DNA from: Candidatus Poribacteria bacterium
Lineage (GTDB): Bacteria > Poribacteria > WGA-4E > WGA-3G
Length of the DNA: 64,000 nucleotides
Direction of reading: 5' to 3'
Assembly (NCBI GenBank): GCA_022394755.1
Contig: JAGFCA010000005.1
Location: 158,313-222,312 of the forward strand
The position numbers and the translations under genes were made by a program. The notes below the pieces were generated by a model, which saw nothing but the letters and a program-made list of their open reading frames with translations, was not told where the DNA came from and searched no databases. Below are positions 56,336 through 64,000 of this stretch, piece after piece; the stretch's first letter is position 1; each line of letters begins with the position of its first letter.

Positions 56336-58549
56336 ATGAAATCGAAATTTATATATACAATCTTAATACTATTTCTACTTTCAACACTTTTTTGTACACA
56401 TCTTCTTGCAATAGACTACTCCGAATTGAATCTGCCAAAAGGAGCTAAAGCACGCATAGGAAAGGGTGTAATCTTAGACATACAGATTTCACCTAATAAC
56501 ACCCGTTTAGCGGTAGCAAGTTCGATAGGTAGTTGGTTATATGATATTAGTACTGATAAACAATTTGCACCGATTATTAAATTCGAGAAACTGTCTGTTT
56601 CAAAGATTGCATTTTCACCTGATAGTACAAAGTTAGCTGTCAGTAGTCCTGACCTTCCGATTCAAATATGGAATGTAGAAAATGGTGAAGTGGTATTTAC
56701 TTTCACAGAATCAAAGGGAGCATTAATTTCTTTGGAATTCACTGAGAATGGAAATACTCCTGTGAGTCTTTATCAAACTGGAGTCATTAAAGTATGGGAC
56801 ACCATTAATGGTATAGAAATAGATTCATTTTCAACGATAAAACCAAAGATTTCGATCAAAGGCAATCATTTTATACGTCCATTGTCATTGCATGTTGATG
56901 ATAATACATTTACCGTTGCGAATGGAAATATGGACGGGTCTATTAGCATCAAAGATGGAAAGTCAGGTCGAAATATTAATAAGCTGACTTCAAAATCCGA
57001 TATAGGTCTCAGTCTACCAATTTACTATCGGGAAGAGGATACCCTTGAAAAACATCCGAAATCTGATAAATATCCCTTGAAATGGGTACATGAAATAGAT
57101 TTCTCTAAGGATGGCAACACCCTTTTTACATATAGTAATCTGATAAATGTAAAATGGCATTCAGTGGGTGGTACGAGTGGACCATCTGAAGTATGGGATG
57201 TGAAAACTGGTCAGCAACTCGCATCACTTAAGACTCATGTTAGTATACAAACATCAAGTAATAGTAAAACTATTGCTCTGATAGGACATAAGAGTTGTGA
57301 GATATGGGATATCAAAACAAAACGTAAAATAACGGAATTTCCAAATGTTAAGATTATCAGGTTTTCAGGGGATGGTAAGACTTACGCTATTATCGGTAAA
57401 GATTTCTATGCATTATGGGATATAGCATCCCAAAGCGAAATTATACTACACAGATCGATCCTTGAATGGGTTGAAAATCCTCCAGAAGAATACTTTTTAT
57501 CTTATGACGGTACTTTACTTGCAACAGCAGATGAAAATGGAACAATAGCATTATGGGAAACAAGAAACTCTAAGCGAAAACGTTCCCTTATAACTGGGTA
57601 TGCAAAACCTTTCTTTTCATTAGCATTTGCAGAGGACAGTAATAGCCTTGCTACTTTGGACTTAGCAAAAAATATCCATGTTTGGGATATAAGTAATCAC
57701 AAAAAAACACAGTCAATCAAAACTGGTTACCTGAACCGAGGGAGGATAACATACTCACAAAATGACAAGACCCTTATTTGTGAAAGTGAAGGCATGATTA
57801 AGAAATGGGATATTTCTTCAGGATTACTAAATGATACTTTTACCATTCCAGACGCATCTTTGGTTCTATTTTCAGCATCATTTGATGATGGAACACATCT
57901 CAATATTCATGGTACAAGTGTTTTTTCTAAAAAAAATAACACATTACTTATTGAGACACGAAATGGGATTGAAGTATGGGATATTCATACTCAAAAGCGT
58001 CTAAATTCCTTTGAAAAAGTCAAACAGACTGTTAGCGTATCGATATTGTCTAACAATGAACATAAACTCGCAGTTAGTAGTGGATACGATGTTAGATTGT
58101 GGGATACACATACCCAAAATGAATATGCAACGCTTAAAATGCCAATGAGTTTGAAAGAGAAGATATCTCAACTACTTCGATTTAAGTTCTACCGTATATA
58201 TTCTTTGGCACTTTCTCCTGACGGAAAAATCTTGGCTGTTGGAACCAATGAAAAGAGAATTCATATTTGGGATATCACCTCACGAAGCATTATAAAGACC
58301 TTACATGATCAAAAATACGTTTCAAGCCAATTAGTATTCTCGCCAGATGGTAAACTCCTTGCCAGCGGGGATACAGGAGGATTGATTCATTTATGGGAAG
58401 TGCCAAGTTATAAACATGTTGCCACCTATGACGGATACAAAAATAGTATACGTTCTCTAATATTCTCTCCTGATGGAAAATCATTAGCAAGTACAAATAT
58501 TGGAGATTATAGTGGGACTATTCTCCTATGGAATATACCTTCTAAATAG
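56336..58549 (+). CDS. Secreted WD40-repeat propeller protein
   Basis: A 737-residue protein with a signal peptide (MKSKFIYTILILFLLS, cleaved near LLA). The signature LPKGAKARIGKG, then SPNNTRLAVASSIGSWLYD follows. The rest is degenerate WD40 repeats, some identified only by VWD, LWD and SPDG elements; the last three blades are the most regular (LSPDGKILAVGTNEKRIHIWD, FSPDGKLLASGDTGGLIHLWE). Exported propeller of the same family as 22850-24751 and 1-598. Role probably scaffold or binding. Confidence 0.88.
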   Translation: MKSKFIYTILILFLLSTLFCTHLLAIDYSELNLPKGAKARIGKGVILDIQISPNNTRLAVASSIGSWLYDISTDKQFAPIIKFEKLSVSKIAFSPDSTKLAVSSPDLPIQIWNVENGEVVFTFTESKGALISLEFTENGNTPVSLYQTGVIKVWDTINGIEIDSFSTIKPKISIKGNHFIRPLSLHVDDNTFTVANGNMDGSISIKDGKSGRNINKLTSKSDIGLSLPIYYREEDTLEKHPKSDKYPLKWVHEIDFSKDGNTLFTYSNLINVKWHSVGGTSGPSEVWDVKTGQQLASLKTHVSIQTSSNSKTIALIGHKSCEIWDIKTKRKITEFPNVKIIRFSGDGKTYAIIGKDFYALWDIASQSEIILHRSILEWVENPPEEYFLSYDGTLLATADENGTIALWETRNSKRKRSLITGYAKPFFSLAFAEDSNSLATLDLAKNIHVWDISNHKKTQSIKTGYLNRGRITYSQNDKTLICESEGMIKKWDISSGLLNDTFTIPDASLVLFSASFDDGTHLNIHGTSVFSKKNNTLLIETRNGIEVWDIHTQKRLNSFEKVKQTVSVSILSNNEHKLAVSSGYDVRLWDTHTQNEYATLKMPMSLKEKISQLLRFKFYRIYSLALSPDGKILAVGTNEKRIHIWDITSRSIIKTLHDQKYVSSQLVFSPDGKLLASGDTGGLIHLWEVPSYKHVATYDGYKNSIRSLIFSPDGKSLASTNIGDYSGTILLWNIPSK

Positions 58550-58717
58550 TGATACAAATCTATATTGGAATTAAATTAACATCAGATTGACTGGGTGTGT
58601 AAGTTTTTTGACATTAACAAACTTTTTAAAACGACAGCATTGGTATGAGAATGATTTTTTCTAAATGAAGTTCAAGCATCTATTATCAAACTCACGCTCT
58701 TAGATACACAATCTAAC

Positions 58718-58956
58718 AGAAGTTGTATATTTGGTTCTAAGTTAGCTTATTTTAAGAGAAATACTACCGAAAACTGATAACTGTAAACAAAAAATGTATT
58801 CCATACACACTTTAGTTAATATAAATATAACATACGTGATTCACGAAGAATTGGGGTACTAAAATTTATAAACCCTTGTAGAATAAGGGTTCGCAAAATT
58901 GCTTCGTGCAGGTTTGCGTGAAAGTGTCATCATTTCAAAACGACAAAAATTAACAC
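58718..58956 (+). repeat. ~200-bp dispersed repeat with conserved hairpins, copy 2
   Basis: Aligns with 8948-9154. It keeps aaccctt/aagggtt (58871-58891), the cgtgattcacga palindrome and a cgtgcaggttt block, and has a ~30-bp insertion. In the same 514-bp gap, taacatcagattgact occurs twice exactly (58577-58592 and 58999-59014), flanking the repeat as if marking an insertion or duplication. Confidence 0.65.
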
Positions 58957-59008
58957 TATAGCAACGTAATGTATAGAGACAAAAACTTTACATACCCTTA
59001 ACATCAGA

Positions 59009-59037
59009 TTGACTCAAACCACAGAATCAGGTATAGT
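59009..59037 (+). promoter_or_regulatory. Sigma-70-type promoter of the TPR lipoprotein gene
   Basis: TTGACT (59009-59014) and TATAGT (59032-59037) are 17 bp apart, 27 bp before the ATG at 59064. The -35 lies in one copy of the 16-bp direct repeat. Confidence 0.65.
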
Positions 59038-59063
59038 ATTGTTGAAGAAATGGGTATAAATCT

Positions 59064-59582
59064 ATGAAAACACTTCTATTATTCTGTGCATTTTGTATAT
59101 CTATTGGATGTGGACTGAATACTATTCCATATTCCGTTGAGACGACTTCTCAAGAACCCAATGAGGCTGCACAATCACATTATAAATGGGGTCTTACCTA
59201 CGCGAAGAATGGTGATCATGTACAGGCAATTTCTGAGTTCAAATTGGCAATTCAGAATGAACCGGGATGGGCACTTCCATACTACAATCTGGGTGCTGTA
59301 TATGGAAATATGGGTGAACTATATGAGGCAATCTTGGCATGGGAACGTACAACACAGTTAGATCCCAATTTTGCTAAAGCATACTATAACCTTGCCATCG
59401 GTTACTCCAGTAGAGCAGAAGATAAGTATGGTAAGGATATAGAAAAGGCAATTTTTTCTCTCCATGAAGCAATTCGGTTAGATAAGACAACCGTCGCTTC
59501 TGCAAAAATTGAACCTGCATTTGATAGACTACGAAACCTGCCTGAATTTAGAAAGTTAGTCCTAACTACTAAGGAAAAATAA
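59064..59582 (+). CDS. TPR-repeat lipoprotein
   Basis: A 172-residue lipoprotein with lipobox ISIGC (Cys at residue 16) and about three TPR motifs (AQSHYKWGLTYAKNGDHVQA, WALPYYNLGAVYGNMGELYE, AKAYYNLAIGYSSRAEDKYG). TPR lipoproteins are assembly or interaction factors in the envelope. The kinase gene follows after 15 nt. A clear promoter precedes it. Confidence 0.85.
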   Translation: MKTLLLFCAFCISIGCGLNTIPYSVETTSQEPNEAAQSHYKWGLTYAKNGDHVQAISEFKLAIQNEPGWALPYYNLGAVYGNMGELYEAILAWERTTQLDPNFAKAYYNLAIGYSSRAEDKYGKDIEKAIFSLHEAIRLDKTTVASAKIEPAFDRLRNLPEFRKLVLTTKEK

Positions 59583-59597
59583 AACACACATCATTAC

Positions 59598-60524
59598 ATG
59601 GCACAGTATACTACCCTAACATCAACTCAACTTGCCAACATAGTGTCACATTACGATATTGGTACATCGGTAAAACTTGAAGAGATGTCAGGAGGTTATG
59701 GAAATAGCAACTTTAAACTGACTACTTCAGAGGGTGTTTTTCTACTGAAAATATGTGATGAGAAGACTACAGATGAACTACAGTTACAAATCTCTTTATT
59801 AGCCCATCTTCAAGAACATGGTTACCCAACACCATATCCTATTCCACAGAAAAATGGTGAATCTCTTCATTTATCGCAAGATTTACGTGTGATTATATAT
59901 CCTTTTTTGAATGGAGGAACCCCACAACCATCACAATGTGTGTTGAAACAAATAGGAGAAGCGTTAGCAAGACTGCATCAGATATCACCGCTAATGGAAC
60001 TGCCACGTTTTCCAATGGGTTTATCTCAAATAGTTCCATTTATTGAAGAAATAAAAGAAACAGAATTTAGGAATCACCCTTTTGTATTATGGCTGAAATC
60101 AGAACTGGAATGGATGATGCCTATATTGGTAAAACCTTTACCTTCCGGTCTGTTACACGGGGATCTGTTTTTGGACAATACACTGATTGATGGTGAAAAA
60201 ATGGTCACTATTATTGATTTTGAGGAGGGGTGCCATGATACACTGTTAATTGATATCGGAATGACAATTATAGGGTGTTGCTACACCAAAGAACATGAAT
60301 TGGATGTCGGTCTGGTGCACAGTTTCTTGAAGGCATATAATAATACTCGTCCAATTTCTGATGAGGAATTTGAGAGATTAGATTGTTATGTTCACTATGC
60401 AGCACTTACAATTGCTTTTTGGCGATTTAGACAATTCAACATACGACGACCTGATAAGAATAGTGCCGATAAGTATCAAGAGATGATAATTCGCAGTTGT
60501 AATTGGGAAACTTTGAATACATAG
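59598..60524 (+). CDS. Aminoglycoside phosphotransferase-like kinase (homoserine kinase type II-like)
   Basis: A 308-residue APH-fold kinase. The N lobe has GGYGNSNFKL and VFLLKICDE (Lys). The catalytic loop is LLHGDLFLDNTL (H-x-D-x-x-x-x-N), and IIDFEEG is the metal-binding motif. The layout resembles ThrB2-type homoserine kinases, but this class also includes methylthioribose, choline and sugar kinases. Follows the TPR lipoprotein gene closely and precedes an ABC-F ATPase. Confidence 0.8.
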   Translation: MAQYTTLTSTQLANIVSHYDIGTSVKLEEMSGGYGNSNFKLTTSEGVFLLKICDEKTTDELQLQISLLAHLQEHGYPTPYPIPQKNGESLHLSQDLRVIIYPFLNGGTPQPSQCVLKQIGEALARLHQISPLMELPRFPMGLSQIVPFIEEIKETEFRNHPFVLWLKSELEWMMPILVKPLPSGLLHGDLFLDNTLIDGEKMVTIIDFEEGCHDTLLIDIGMTIIGCCYTKEHELDVGLVHSFLKAYNNTRPISDEEFERLDCYVHYAALTIAFWRFRQFNIRRPDKNSADKYQEMIIRSCNWETLNT

Positions 60525-60593
60525 AATTAATCATGAGAAAAATATTTGTTGTCCAATTAACACATTTGTAAATAGATTTTAGAGTAAAAGATA

Positions 60594-62330
60594 ATGTCCT
60601 TAGTAGAATTTCAAAATGTAACGAAAATGTACGATCCAGAAATAATTCTGGACGATATATCAATTACGATTGCCCCTGGGGATCGCTTAGGTTTGATTGG
60701 ACGGAATGGGTGCGGAAAGACAACATTATTAAAAATTATGTGTGGTCTTCTCACCGATTTCAAAGGCAAGGTCATACAAGCGAAAGGATTGCGTGTAGGT
60801 TACCTCAGCCAAGAACCGGATTTAGAAGAGGATTGTACACTCCGACAAGAAATGCTTAAGGTTTTTGCGGATAGACTTGAACTTGAAGATCAGATGCTTC
60901 TACTTGCAGAACAGATGGAATCTCAAGAAACTCCCGAGCTTTTACAGCACTATTCTCGTATACAAGATAAACATGACCGATTAGGTGGTTACGACTATGA
61001 ACACCTAATTAATCGTGTCTTAGGAGGATTAGGTTTTAGTGTAAAGGATTTCAACCTACCCGTTAGTGTACTTAGTGGTGGACAGAAAAGTCGTGCGACA
61101 CTTGGCAAACTGTTACTTGAAGATCCTGACCTACTACTCTTGGATGAACCGACAAATCATCTGGATATTAACGGTATTGAGTGGTTGGAAAATTATATTA
61201 ATAATGAATATAAAGGAGCTGTTCTTCTTGTTTCCCACGATAGGTATTTCTTAGATAATGTTGTCAACAAAGTATGGGAATTGAATCAACATCAAATCAA
61301 TATTTACAGAGGAAATTACACTAAGTATATTGAAATAAAAGGTGTAGAAAAATTGGTTGATGAAAGGACATTCAAAATACAACAAGACTATATTGCGAAG
61401 GAATCTGAATTTATTGAACGGAACATAGCGGGTCAACGAACTCGTGAAGCACAAGGTCGCTTGAAAAGATTAGATAGAATGGAAAGAGTTGAAAAACCGA
61501 GTGCCGATTCCCCGTCGTTGAACCTTAATTTCTCTGCAGAAACACGTGGTGGTGATGATATACTGCGTTGCGATAAGGTTAGCAAACAGTTTGATGAGAA
61601 AATACTATTCACAGATCTAACCTTTGAGGTATATCGCGAGGATGTGGTTGGCATTCTCGGTCCAAACGGTGTTGGAAAAACGACATTCTTCCGTATGATG
61701 TTGGGAGAAGAACATCCAACACACGGTGAACTCTGGGTAGGACCTACCCTCAAATTTGGATATTATACACAAGAATTTAAAGGACTCAATCTCAACAAAG
61801 AAATCATTGAGGAGATTTGGGAACTCTGTCCTGATTATACACAAACGCAAGTTCGTAGTTATTTAGCAAAGTTTCTATTTTCCGGTGATGATGTGTTTAA
61901 ACAGATTCGAAACTTGAGTGGGGGAGAACAAAGTCGTGTTCAGTTAGCTAAGCTGCTACTGGAAAAAGCCAATGTACTTCTCCTTGATGAACCTACAAAC
62001 CATTTGGATATTCCTGCTCGTGAAGCACTTGAAAATGCCCTTTCTAATTATCCTGCAACACTTTTTATCATTTCACATGATCGATATTTGCTGAATAGTT
62101 TAGCCACGAAGATGCTGATTTTTGAGAGTACTAAAGAAGGAATTACAACCCGATTCTTTGATGGAACTTATGCTGAATATGAAGCAGAACAAAAGCAGGT
62201 TTCTGAATCCGAGAATGTTGAATCAGAAAAAACTATACAGAAAAATACAGATAATAAGCGTACAAAGACCAAATCTAAATCCAAATCTAAACGAAAAATG
62301 AAGGCACAACGTTTGGTTGGTAGCAATTAA
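60594..62330 (+). CDS. ABC-F family ATP-binding protein
   Basis: A 578-residue protein with two ABC domains and no membrane part. Walker A motifs are GRNGCGKTTLL and GPNGVGKTTFF, signatures are LSGGQKSRATLG and LSGGEQSRVQLA, and Walker B segments are LLLLDEPTNHLD and VLLLDEPTNHLD. The linker between the domains and the Lys-rich tail (KTKSKSKSKRK) fit the Uup/EttA-like group. ABC-F proteins act on ribosomes. Confidence 0.92.
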   Translation: MSLVEFQNVTKMYDPEIILDDISITIAPGDRLGLIGRNGCGKTTLLKIMCGLLTDFKGKVIQAKGLRVGYLSQEPDLEEDCTLRQEMLKVFADRLELEDQMLLLAEQMESQETPELLQHYSRIQDKHDRLGGYDYEHLINRVLGGLGFSVKDFNLPVSVLSGGQKSRATLGKLLLEDPDLLLLDEPTNHLDINGIEWLENYINNEYKGAVLLVSHDRYFLDNVVNKVWELNQHQINIYRGNYTKYIEIKGVEKLVDERTFKIQQDYIAKESEFIERNIAGQRTREAQGRLKRLDRMERVEKPSADSPSLNLNFSAETRGGDDILRCDKVSKQFDEKILFTDLTFEVYREDVVGILGPNGVGKTTFFRMMLGEEHPTHGELWVGPTLKFGYYTQEFKGLNLNKEIIEEIWELCPDYTQTQVRSYLAKFLFSGDDVFKQIRNLSGGEQSRVQLAKLLLEKANVLLLDEPTNHLDIPAREALENALSNYPATLFIISHDRYLLNSLATKMLIFESTKEGITTRFFDGTYAEYEAEQKQVSESENVESEKTIQKNTDNKRTKTKSKSKSKRKMKAQRLVGSN

Positions 62331-62376
62331 AACCCTCCCGAATTCTTACTAATTCTGTAATTAATCCCATTTTAAT

Positions 62377-62405
62377 TTGACATAGGCTGAATTTATACCT
62401 ATAAT
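62377..62405 (+). promoter_or_regulatory. Consensus sigma-70 promoter of the MarR-fusion gene
   Basis: TTGACA (62377-62382) and TATAAT (62400-62405) are separated by 17 bp, a perfect match to the sigma-70 consensus. It lies in the gap before the MarR gene, with the palindrome 62409-62420 directly downstream. Confidence 0.88.
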
Positions 62406-62408
62406 TAT

Positions 62409-62420
62409 GTCGTATACGAC
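62409..62420 (+). promoter_or_regulatory. Operator-like perfect palindrome GTCGTATACGAC
   Basis: A 12-bp perfect inverted repeat placed 3 bp after the -10 box, around the expected transcription start. A repressor bound there would block initiation. MarR-family proteins bind such short palindromes and usually regulate their own gene, so it is probably the autoregulatory site. Confidence 0.7.
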
Positions 62421-62456
62421 GGAATTTACCTCTTATATAGGACGTAATTTAGAAAT

Positions 62457-63335
62457 ATGTCTAAAAACCGTGAATTCAGCCAAGAAATTGATGTTGTTAT
62501 GCGTGTGATGCGTCATGCCCAAGCATCAACAAAATCCCGGTTTATTCAGGATTTAGTTCCGAATCGTCTAACAATAGTCCAATTTAATGCTTTACAACAC
62601 TTACATTGGTATGGGCGTGAATCCGGTATGTATGTAAGTGAATTGGGTGAACATCTCGGTCTTGCACATAATACAGTTTCTGGTTTAGTTAACAGGTTAG
62701 AACGGCAAGGTTGGGTTGTCCGTCGTAAGTGCGATGAAGATCGTAGAAGAGCTCGTATTCAACTAACACCGCAATCACAGGAACTTTTTAGCGAAGGTGT
62801 GAAACAGGCAGAAGACTTTTGGGAACACACTTTTGGACAATTGTCTCCAGAAGAACAAGACAACCTTATAGAAAGTCTAAAGAGATTGAAAAAAGTGATG
62901 GCGAAACCTGTTTGGCCAAGTTATTCCCAGTTACACCCTCGTGATGCTGATCATTTACGTGAGAAGTTTGAAGCGGGACTTGACGAACTGGCTCAAGCAA
63001 AACTCAAACTCGTCGGAATGCGATTAATTCTCGCTCAAATCGCTGAAAAACGGAATGAACATGAACTCGCTGCGTACCTAAACCAAGCTGCCTCAGAAGA
63101 ATTACGGCATACAAACCAATTATTTACTCTACTCGGTATCGGAGAAAACTTCAGTAGTCTTCTATCGGCATTGGTAGATGAAGATAAAATCGTGTATGAG
63201 GAGTTGTTGGCATTACTCGCTGATGCACCTTGTGCAGAAGAAGATGAAGAATTAACACTTCTTCAACAGATGGTTAAAGATAGCCGTAGATACAAAGAAT
63301 GGTTTCATTGTGTACACAAAGAGACAAATCGGTGA
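62457..63335 (+). CDS. MarR-family regulator fused to a ferritin-like/helical domain
   Basis: A 292-residue protein. The N-terminal ~150 residues are a winged helix MarR domain: TIVQFNALQHL, GEHLGLAHNTVSGLVNRLERQG (recognition helix), and DEDRRRARIQLTPQ (wing). The C-terminal ~130 residues are helical with E-x-x-H (ASEELRHTNQL) and other acidic residues on helices, as in ferritin-like or rubrerythrin domains. Metals or oxygen sensing by this part is possible but not shown. A perfect promoter and palindrome precede the gene, pointing to autoregulation. It is followed by a sigma factor gene. Confidence 0.8.
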   Translation: MSKNREFSQEIDVVMRVMRHAQASTKSRFIQDLVPNRLTIVQFNALQHLHWYGRESGMYVSELGEHLGLAHNTVSGLVNRLERQGWVVRRKCDEDRRRARIQLTPQSQELFSEGVKQAEDFWEHTFGQLSPEEQDNLIESLKRLKKVMAKPVWPSYSQLHPRDADHLREKFEAGLDELAQAKLKLVGMRLILAQIAEKRNEHELAAYLNQAASEELRHTNQLFTLLGIGENFSSLLSALVDEDKIVYEELLALLADAPCAEEDEELTLLQQMVKDSRRYKEWFHCVHKETNR

Positions 63336-63400
63336 CTTCGATTCTATAACTAACGACTGAATTCAGAACCAGTCAATGACACATAACATAAGAGGAGAAC

Positions 63401-64000
63401 ATGCAGTCCCAAAGCCCCGAAAGTATTCCTCCAAGTTGTAATGATGATGCTCAACTCATAGAACAATTTCAAAGTGGGGACACCGCTGTATTTGATACGC
63501 TTTTTACACGGTATCAAAAAAGAACTTATCGGTTAGTCCTACGTTTTGTTCCTAACCATGAAGATGCCCTCGATATTACACAAGATGCATTTATACGTGC
63601 CTACCAAGGTTTGGGTAACTTCAAGAGTCAGTGCCAGTTCTATAGTTGGCTATATAAAATCACTGTCAACCTATGTATAGATTTTTTACGAAAAAAATCA
63701 CGTTCGGAAGTAATGGTATATGATTCCGATGAAACCGAGGAATTACCGATGGCGAATTTTCCTGACCTACGGTTAGATTCACCTGCAAAAGCTGTAGAGA
63801 ATAAGGAACTTCGGCTTCAGATACGTAAGGCAATTCGTCAGCTGCCACCGAAACAACGTAAGATTTTCATCTTACGGCACTGGGATGGTCTATCTCTCAA
63901 AGATATTGCTACAGCGGTTGGTAGATCAGATGGAACTGTCAAAGCGCACCTGTTCCATGCACATCGTAATCTACGTAAACACTTACAGTCCTACCTTAAA
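63401..64000 (+). CDS. RNA polymerase sigma factor, ECF type (3' end outside window)
   Basis: Read from an ATG at 63401 with AGAGGAG just upstream, and open to the window edge (200 codons). Region 2 has FDTLFTRYQKRTYRLVLRFV and DALDITQDAFIRAYQ. Region 4 has LPPKQRKIFILRHWDGLSLK and a helix-turn-helix GRSDGTVKAHLFHAHRNLRK. This is an ECF sigma factor; its anti-sigma factor may lie beyond the edge. Regulon unknown. Confidence 0.9.
   Translation, partial: MQSQSPESIPPSCNDDAQLIEQFQSGDTAVFDTLFTRYQKRTYRLVLRFVPNHEDALDITQDAFIRAYQGLGNFKSQCQFYSWLYKITVNLCIDFLRKKSRSEVMVYDSDETEELPMANFPDLRLDSPAKAVENKELRLQIRKAIRQLPPKQRKIFILRHWDGLSLKDIATAVGRSDGTVKAHLFHAHRNLRKHLQSYLK

Noticed and set aside
7472..58640. Weak similarity between ~7472-7515 and ~58593-58640 (ggtgtgtaa...ttttt...acattaaca)
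   Set aside because: Similarity is AT-rich and gapped, too weak by eye to call a repeat.
1..64000. Genome-wide reassignment of TGA (to Trp, Gly or Cys)
   Set aside because: Ordinary genes end in TGA here (for example at 8929-8931, 50664-50666, 63333-63335) without conserved continuation; the TGA in the thioredoxin follows a normal TGG Trp codon.

Overview
The window is AT-rich bacterial DNA with short intergenic gaps and no phage or plasmid backbone. Three WD40 propeller proteins share an N-terminal signature. LamG-type secreted proteins, phytanoyl-CoA-dioxygenase-like enzymes, a sulfatase and PQQ/NHL-like propellers are also present. This mix resembles sponge-associated or marine candidate phyla such as Poribacteria. 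That placement is an inference from gene content, not a sequence match.

Layout. 1-7317 (mostly minus): a WD40 protein cut by the window edge, a DUF420 membrane protein, two PhyH-like dioxygenases, an amidohydrolase, and a UvrD-type helicase carrying an internal DnaQ-like exonuclease. 7318-11377: a repeat-bearing gap, a lipoprotein and a membrane-anchored relative of it, and TruD. 11578-21965: a tandem family of six related loci described below. 22011-31379: LamG, WD40, AIM24-like, an enolase-superfamily/ornithine-cyclodeaminase-like pair, two more LamG proteins and a GATase-like secreted protein. 31579-41974: housekeeping and metabolic genes (M24 peptidase, tRNA-Leu, sugar isomerase, HflX, NHL propeller, glutamate dehydrogenase, PdxJ, HAD phosphatase, RluB-like), interrupted by a non-coding element with inverted ends at 36390-37095. 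41971-48899 (minus): a thioredoxin-TPR protein, then mnmE, khpB, yidC, yidD, rnpA and an HNH nuclease. 49248-64000: sulfatase, hydroxyacid dehydrogenase, an XPB-like helicase with a Bax1/DUF790 partner, an AAA-PD-(D/E)XK protein, WD40, TPR lipoprotein, kinase, ABC-F ATPase, a MarR-ferritin-like fusion with a clear promoter and palindrome, and a sigma factor cut by the window edge.

The main discovery is a selenoprotein system. Four paralogues (11729-13267, 13932-15524, 15526-17151, 19929-21965) each have one in-frame TGA at the same place, directly after a Cys. It sits where the first Cys of a thioredoxin CxxC motif would be (C-TGA-G-[ST]-G-[KR]). In all four, exactly 17 nt after the TGA, there is a 6-bp hairpin whose stem bases co-vary and whose loop begins AG, as expected for a bacterial SECIS element. 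A fifth paralogue (17574-19169) has TCA (Ser) at that codon but keeps the hairpin. A sixth (13269-13939) is a deletion pseudogene. Independently, a secreted thioredoxin-TPR protein (41971-43086) has TGA in place of the first active-site Cys (W-TGA-G-Y-C-K), also followed by a hairpin at SECIS distance. TGA ends ordinary genes elsewhere in the window, so the recoding is local. No selA, selB, selC or selD gene lies in the window.
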